Origin: Paracentrotus lividus
Lineage: Eukaryota > Echinodermata > Echinoidea > Camarodonta > Echinidae
Direction of reading: 5' to 3'
Assembly: GCA_940671915.1 (NCBI GenBank)
Contig: CALNVZ010002974.1
Location: forward strand, 14,291,389-14,355,388
DNA: 64,000 bases
A program made the position numbers and the translations under genes. Shown here one piece after another: positions 58,263 to 64,000 of this stretch. Within the stretch, counting starts at the first letter, position 1. Each line of letters begins with the position of its first letter. The notes beneath the pieces are model-generated. The model was not told the DNA's origin. It made no database searches and saw nothing but the letters and a program-made list of their open reading frames with translations.

Positions 58263-59890
58263 CGTCTCTCTGCAGTTTAGAGTAAGCCTACATCGAGTGG
58301 ACAATTTACATGGGATGGGAAAGAGGAACGGAACAGATGAAGTCCCGGTAAACATAACCGCACCTTCTAAAGAATTTTAGCATCTATAGCGAGAAATGTT
58401 ACGGAGTCCGCCATTAATACCTATACAAAGTAGTGCATGTTTTCCTATATCACTTTACCTTACGGGGATCAGTGGACGAAATTCGACCCTCCAAAGGGGA
58501 TTCATCCGTCCTTATAATCCTGATGACTTTGGTCTGTCTATTATGGAGAAGGAGTAAGGATTTCATGTTACTAATTACTGGTAATTATAATGGAGGATTT
58601 CGACTTGCGAGAAATTTGAGAATCAATAGATTTGCGAAATCGATAGGGGTGCGAAATGTCTGAAGATATAGAAGAAGCTGACCGCGAATAAATTCCCTCG
58701 GTACTGAAGCTAGAAGTGTTTGCGACTTGCAACCATCAAATCAGGGCATTGAAATGTTTTAAGAGGAATTGGTGACGATATATCGAGGACATGTCATCTA
58801 CATAACAGTCAACAAAGTATCCTCATCCTAAATAGTTTCCCTCGAACTTAGCCCATTTATTATTGTTTTCTTTCTTGTAAACTTATTTTCAACTACTAAC
58901 CCATTTTTCATTAAACCTGGTTAATACCCTCAAGCTGTTTTTCTATCGCATCTTTTATCAAAACAAATTCGTTGTCATTGCTACCGTTAGTTGCTGACAA
59001 TAAATTGTTTTGTGACAAACGGCAAAAATAGAAAACAAAATATTTTCATTTATTATTGGATCGTTAAAAGGCGATACTAGCAAGCCAAAGAATAACATTG
59101 TATCAATTCTTTTTTCTAGTGCAATAATACATGTTTGCCCTTAATGAGGATGAACTTAAATAGAACTTATTCCTCCTGCACTGGGTGGTGCATTGGGCAG
59201 CAAGTAATCTCCATCTAGCTCGGACTTTAGCAGCCTCTTCCACCTCATAAGGGTTCAGATTTGAGTCCCGGGCTTGTGTGTCCTTTTCAAATGTCCGGCG
59301 CCAATGAGGATGTTTGTAAATAAAAAATATCCCCAGCCTAAAAAAAAAATAATGTCCCCTTTGAATATTGCTCAACGTGGACCTATCCCCCAAATAATAG
59401 ATAGAAAGAAAAAAATGCCTTTGCCAACCCTGCAAGGCTTACTAATAGTACATTTCCTGAATGACGTCACACTCCTAAAGAGAGCGGCTATTAACCCCGA
59501 TGAGGCCTGATCATCTTGCTGTCTTTCGCCAGCCTAGTCAATATCATATGAGTAAATAAAACTATATACAGGAGTCATCTTGCCCCTATCAGCTTTGCAT
59601 TGGTACCTGACAATGACACATTGCCCAGTTAAGCATAACCCATCATGCGTTCGTGTTGCGTCGCTGTATCTTGTTATCCGAATGGTGCAGCTTTGTCGTT
59701 ATTGTTGTTGTTTTGTTGCGACTGATGTCGTTGTTTATTCTAATGTTGATATTGAAGTGGTGGCTAGATAAGGGAATTTCACTACTTAAATTGGCCTCCA
59801 GCAATTAGAGGGGAAATAAACATAAATCCTGAAGTGAACCTTTATTCTTATGCTGTCTACAGTAGATGTGAATGTACTATGACCGTTCTC
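58263..59890. other. Unannotated DNA with possible tRNA-like repeat
   Basis: At 59210-59272 the plus strand reads TCTAGCTCGGACTTTAGCAG, then CAGATTTGAGTCCCGGG, loosely like A and B boxes. A minus-strand frame of 110 codons (59103-59435) crosses it and has no other support. Confidence 0.35.
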
Positions 59891-59894
59891 CCTT

Positions 59895-60150
59895 ATTCCC
59901 TTTCTCTCTCTGTCTCTCCTTTTCCCTTCCTCTCTCTCTCTCTCTTTATCTTTCTCTTTCTATATCTCTATCTATCTATCACCCTTTCTCTCTCTCTCTC
60001 TCTCTCTCTTTCTTTCTCTTCCTCTCTCTCTCTTTCTGTCTCTTTCTATCTGTCACTTTTTTTCCTCTCTCTATCTCTCTCTCTCTGTTTTGCTCTTTCT
60101 CTCTCTCTCTCTCTCTGTCTCTCTCTATTTCTCAATGCCACTCTCTTTCC
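59895..60150. repeat. TC-rich microsatellite
   Basis: Long imperfect CT/CTTT tract. The Ser/Leu-rich frames here are repeat artefacts. Confidence 0.9.
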
Positions 60151-60734
60151 CCTCTTTTATGTCAAGTCCTCTCATTTCTTTCTCTTCAATCCTATCTCCC
60201 CTCCCCCCTCTCTCTCTCAAATTAAATTATACCACCTAACCTCCGCCTCCCCTCTGCAATATATCAGTTTCTTTCTTTGTTCTGTCCGCACCCCTCCACT
60301 CTTTCCGCATCTCTATTTTTTGTCTTTCTAAATTTCTAATTTTCTAAGTTTATGTTATTTAGACAGGACCTATGGCTAAGAAAATGATAAAACACATTTT
60401 ACTCTCTTGAACTGGACATTTATGAGTGATATGTAGCCTAAACTTTTTCATTTCTAATGATTTAATTGTGAAGAGTATTTTAGCTGCTATTAAATTATGT
60501 CAAGAGAGATATACAGACTGAAAAATAAAACCAGAAAAAAAAGCATAACAAACGAAAAACACAAACTAGAGAGATGAAACACAGTCCAATGGGATCACTT
60601 CCTTATAATACACCTATTAAAACGGAAAAGAGTAACATGACGAATGAACAAAGTCTTCAGGTTATAAATCTTTTTTTTTTTTTTTTTTTTTTTTTAGTAG
60701 TGCCAGTAGACAAATATGTGACTTATATCTTTAT

Positions 60735-60861
60735 TTTCAATTCTGTTGGTTTGGAACTATATTAGGCATGGTATAGCCTACATGCTTCATTTTTTTTTTT
60801 TTGAAAACAAAAATGAAACATTTAGGCTATGTCATGCCTAATATAATTTCAATCCAACAAT
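60735..60861. repeat. Long hairpin (arms about 50 bp)
   Basis: CTGTTGGTTTGGAACTATAT, TAGGCATGGTATAGCCTACA, TGCTTCAT is mirrored across a T-run/A-rich loop by ATGAAACATTTAGGCTATGTC, ATGCCTAATATAATTTCAATCC, AACAATG. Confidence 0.8.
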
Positions 60862-61686
60862 GTTTGTTTTTAAATTGAATCATGTACTCGGAAAAGAAGG
60901 GAGTAAAAGGTGAAAATAATCAGAAAGCGAAAGATTACATAAATAAACATTAATTTGTCCTTTGGGAGCATATTAAGGTCTTTTGGGATCTTAAGTCATA
61001 ATTCTTTAAGAAGATATTGCCAGCAGTGTAAAATCTACATGTATATCGTTCCGTTTTTTTATCTAAATATAGCCATGATATAACCTAATGTTTTTAAATG
61101 AGAGAAAGAGCAAAGTTCAAAAAGAAATGGAGAGCAAAATATATAAGCATTTATAAAGTCCATTGGGATCACTTTGCTTTTAGGCCCTTACAATCCTTCA
61201 CCAAAGCATGAAATGATGAATGAATGAAGTCTTAAATTAAGGTCCTTTGGGATATAAAATCATAATTCTTTTAGAAAATAGTGCCAGTAGTTTGAAAGCT
61301 ATAATTCCGTTTAACCCCGGTATCATAACATTGACTCGGGAGGACCTTTCTAATCGAGTCATTTTAACATCAATACCTCCCCCGAAGATAACGCCTCGTT
61401 CATTGCACTTCCTGGCTTGCAATTCATCGGTTATAGGCTTCCCAGAAAGACCAACTTCTGGCGTGACAGGTTAAAAGAACACCAGTCTGCAAAAACACCA
61501 CCGTTGGGGAAACGCGCGAATTGAGTCGATGTAGAAGAAGCTTAATTTCAACCGAAGGCTTGAGACCAATCGTTCATCTACCACCTATACCTCAAGGGTG
61601 CGGGGTGAAAGAAGTTCTTTACATGCACTTGCCCGAGTGAAGACAGTGATAGATCACGGGCGGGTCGCTGCGTGGAGCACAGGAAA
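60862..61686. other. Degenerate repeats, then a GC-richer upstream region
   Basis: A phrase of the form (T)GGGAT...CATAATTCTTT.AGAA.ATA.TGCCAG.AGT occurs at about 60985-61030 and 61249-61275 and echoes 60590-60715. From about 61300 GC content rises up to the exon candidate at 61687. Confidence 0.4.
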
Positions 61687-61980
61687 ATGATAAGCCTACC
61701 AGCCCAGGCTATGTGTGTTATCTTGGGTCTACTCAATCAACACCGAAAAAGAGGTGCGCGCAAATATACGACCCCGCTCGGAAAATTTCCATCTGATGTA
61801 TTTGACATCGAAACAAAGGCAACAACGCCAACAAATCCAGCATGCAAATTTATTCAAAAATATGCAGACCCCGAAGGGCAAATTGTTGGTTATAATCCTG
61901 AGAGGCGGAGGGCTTTCATCAAAAAGTATTTTGTAAAACGGAGTGGAGGTACGAAGTATAATCCGTCAAGCAATTTGTGA
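61687..61980 (+). CDS. Unrecognised small protein or exon candidate (97 codons)
   Basis: ATG at 61687 opens a frame to TGA at 61980; the frame is open a little further upstream through GTG at 61672. GAGCACAG just before could also be an acceptor. The protein is basic: HRKRGARKYTTPLGKFPSDV early, then an invariant-looking GYNPERRRAFIKKYFVKRS near the C-terminus. Composition and codon use look like a real nuclear or ribosome-type protein, but I cannot name a family. GC content is higher than the flanks for about 500 bases around it. A mobile-element origin is possible. Confidence 0.4.
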   Translation: MISLPAQAMCVILGLLNQHRKRGARKYTTPLGKFPSDVFDIETKATTPTNPACKFIQKYADPEGQIVGYNPERRRAFIKKYFVKRSGGTKYNPSSNL

Positions 61981-63514
61981 CTTGAATTCCTTTAGGCAAA
62001 TTGATTAATACAAAAACAAAGGCAATTTATTTAAATTCATCTTCCGATCTGTCTTCTTCTTACGTTTTATTTTTCTAGTTTCTTATTTTGGGAAAACATG
62101 AAAAAAATAACTGATCACAAATTCCGTGTAAAAAAATAAAATAATTAAAGATCATGACCCATTTACTTAGACTTGTAGACAAATATTAAAAAGATAATAA
62201 CGTAAAATTCAAGTTCAAATCATTACAGGACAGAATCTGCGATAGACACGATAGACAATTGAATCAAGTTTACTTTATGTAGAGATATATTAAGATATTA
62301 CAATTGTAAAGGTTTTGTTTTAAATTCTAAATCAAGGGAATTAATACAATAAGTTATACAGCACTTTGAGTGCAGTCACTATGCAAGCTCTTAAACAGCG
62401 CTGATCTCAGCCTCTGATGCGCTAAAAAGAGCACTTCAGTTTTTAGAGTGTTGTTTTGATTCTGTTGGACATTATTTTTTAATGATCACTACAACTCAAG
62501 TTTATCTTTAACTAAAAAATTTCTGCTCGCGCTTCGCGCTCGAAAAAAATCTTTGAAAAAGGTCCACTTTTTCAGATTTCGAACCTCCCCCCGTAAAAAT
62601 CCTAGTTACGGGCCTATTCTACATGTATCTTTCTGTCTTTCTTTTTTTAAGAGATAGAGAGAAATGGGAGTAGCGCCAAAATGGTGGTGTATCTTTACTT
62701 TGCAGAATTGTATGGTTGTTGTTGTATATCGTATAGGTATTGATTGCGTTTCTATATTATTTTTCTTGAGCTTTCTGCATTGTATTGTAAAATTTCGGTC
62801 GTAGTATGTTTGAGTTTTCCTTTTCCCCGGATGTCACGTACGTTAACCCTAACTATATCACGACATGCGTTATCATGGTTTTCTCAATATCTTACTTTTT
62901 CTGGCTCACAACATCTTCCAAAGAGCATACATAGACAAATAAATGTTTATTTGAGCCGCGAGTTTTTTTATTCTTTCCTCGTAATTCCAGGCAGGCATAC
63001 GCGGTCTTCAATTTCAAATCAATTTATATTCTACACCCTGGAGACCAAAACACCTTCAATGACCTGAACCAGAACTTTCTAGTAGGGTTCAGTCATATCG
63101 GCGATACCAACCCTAGATTTATCATAAATTAACATAACAGCGAATCACAAAATAGAAGTCGGTCTGGAGTAGAAATGCTGGAGTGACTTTACATGTGCAT
63201 GCATATTACAAAGCAGAATTCTTTTCGTGAAACTCCTTGTTGGAAAGCGATGAAATTTCAATCTCTGGAATTTCATTCGATTAGAAACATTCGTCCATGT
63301 GACAAATATCTTCTGTCTTTGAGGCATGTGTTTACTCAATGTTCAGCAGGGAAGGCTCAGTCAATCACAGTAATTGTTACTTTATCTCCATAACACAGCC
63401 AGTGAAAAAAAAAAAGAAAAGAAAAAAAAAAAAAGAAAAGAAAAAAAAAAAAACCCAAAACAACCCCCCCCTCAAAAAAAAAAAACAACATAAAACAAAG
63501 TTGTCTTTTTAAAG
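61981..63514. other. Unannotated DNA
   Basis: Isolated satellite core GCTCGCGCTTCGCGCTCG at 62524-62541. Purine A-run complex followed by C-run and A-run at 63404-63485. No gene recognised. Confidence 0.45.
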
Positions 63515-63759
63515 ATGGTATCTCAGTTTGTGGAAACATCTCCCAGACTCTGAGATTCTGTGACATCTCAGAAACTACGAAATGCCTCAAAGACGTCTTC
63601 GAGACGTTTCAGCGACCAAAAAAAAAAAAATTAAAAAAAATACTTTGATATGAACATAGGCCTATTGGAGACGCCTCAGAGACAAATTTCAAAACCGTCT
63701 CAAATCCGTCTCAAACTAGTCTCGAATCCGTCTCCAACCTGTCTCATGGCGAGATACCA
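63515..63759. mobile_element. GAGACG-family element, copy 3 (245 bp)
   Basis: ATGGTATCTCAGTTTGTGGA at the left and GCGAGATACCA at the right are inverted. The interior has CGTCTTCGAGACGTTTCAGCGACC and repeated CCGTCTCAAATCCGTCTCAA. More diverged than copy 1. The right end GAGATACCAC is repeated once more at 63761-63770. Confidence 0.7.
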
Positions 63760-64000
63760 CGAGATACCACGAGATACCCGAGCAACTAACAGACTAGTAT
63801 ATCAAGGGCTTAAAACCAAAACGTCCCTTTTGTCCATCAAATTTCTGTATATTCACTGACATTTTTGTCTGTCACAAATGCAAATATTCTCACCGGACAT
63901 GAATAACCAGAACTAAGGGGAGATCCAAACCTGAAAAAGAGGCCTAGTTAACGATTTTGATGTTGTTTCTGTACAAACTAAGCACACCTTGTCTATTCTA

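Larger units (their letters stand above)
57334..60680. repeat. Tandem segmental duplication, unit 2
   Basis: 57334-57757 matches 56067-56485 and 60118-60667 matches 56735-57322, each with only scattered differences. The left edge joins a T-run (57319-57334) directly to the middle of the MITE, so this MITE copy lacks its left end. Unit 2 includes a poly-C tract (58089-58114) and a CCTGGATCCGCCACTA repeat end (58244-58259). Confidence 0.75.

Noticed and set aside
59834-60331. 165-codon frame, Ser/Leu/Phe rich
   Set aside because: Translation of an imperfect TC microsatellite; long frames are expected in such tracts.
1-64000. CRISPR arrays, bacterial operons, phage genes
   Set aside because: Repeats lack regular spacer structure, coding density is far too low, and introns/LINE/MITE content shows eukaryotic DNA.

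Overview
This is a stretch of AT-rich eukaryotic nuclear DNA. It shows no bacterial-style gene packing, no operons and no CRISPR array. Dense short inverted-repeat transposons, CR1-like LINE fragments with microsatellite tails, a SINE-like unit whose 3' part resembles deuterostome SINEs, and many TC/GA, TG and AAG microsatellites suggest a marine invertebrate deuterostome. An echinoderm, perhaps a sea urchin, fits best, but no single marker gene proves it.

No complete protein gene was found. The most gene-like signals are: a CRE-TATA-initiator promoter with an ATG-free first exon and donor site (24188-24430, +); a possible last exon of a rhodopsin-like GPCR (15576-15968, -); and unrecognised exon candidates at 7439-7756 (-), 35575-35819 (+), 35866-36072 (-), 39175-39408 (-) and 61687-61980 (+). 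The window is probably intergenic or intronic.

Mobile DNA dominates. 1-1068: the end of a Tc1-like element, then an 813-bp TIR element. 3.9-5.9 kb: a three-hairpin element and a foldback element. 10.0-11.1 kb: a mirror array of about 200-bp modules. 20.2-23.1 kb: a SINE-like unit and a LINE with a YADD reverse transcriptase. 25.6-26.6 kb: a second copy of the 813-bp family carrying a nested MITE. 28.9-29.5 kb: a palindromic ladder of TTAGACC-type units. 31.8-34.2 kb: a TIR element with ATTA duplications, interrupted by a Tc1-like element that has its 3' half duplicated in inverted orientation. 42.7-43.0 kb: first GAGACG element. 44.3-44.6 kb: a GGCGCC minisatellite. 48.1-53.3 kb: a decayed LINE split by a foldback element whose arms are a 15-bp minisatellite, itself holding two further nested elements. 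54.3-54.9 kb: a satellite with a CG-rich core. 55.9-60.7 kb: a tandem duplication carrying a TA-flanked MITE with an internal tRNA-like pol III promoter.

The recurring theme is nested insertion. In several cases the older element still shows where the younger one landed, so insertion order and target duplications can be read directly. Inverted repeats built from internally repeated short units occur at 10 kb, 29 kb and 51-53 kb and are the most unusual architecture here.
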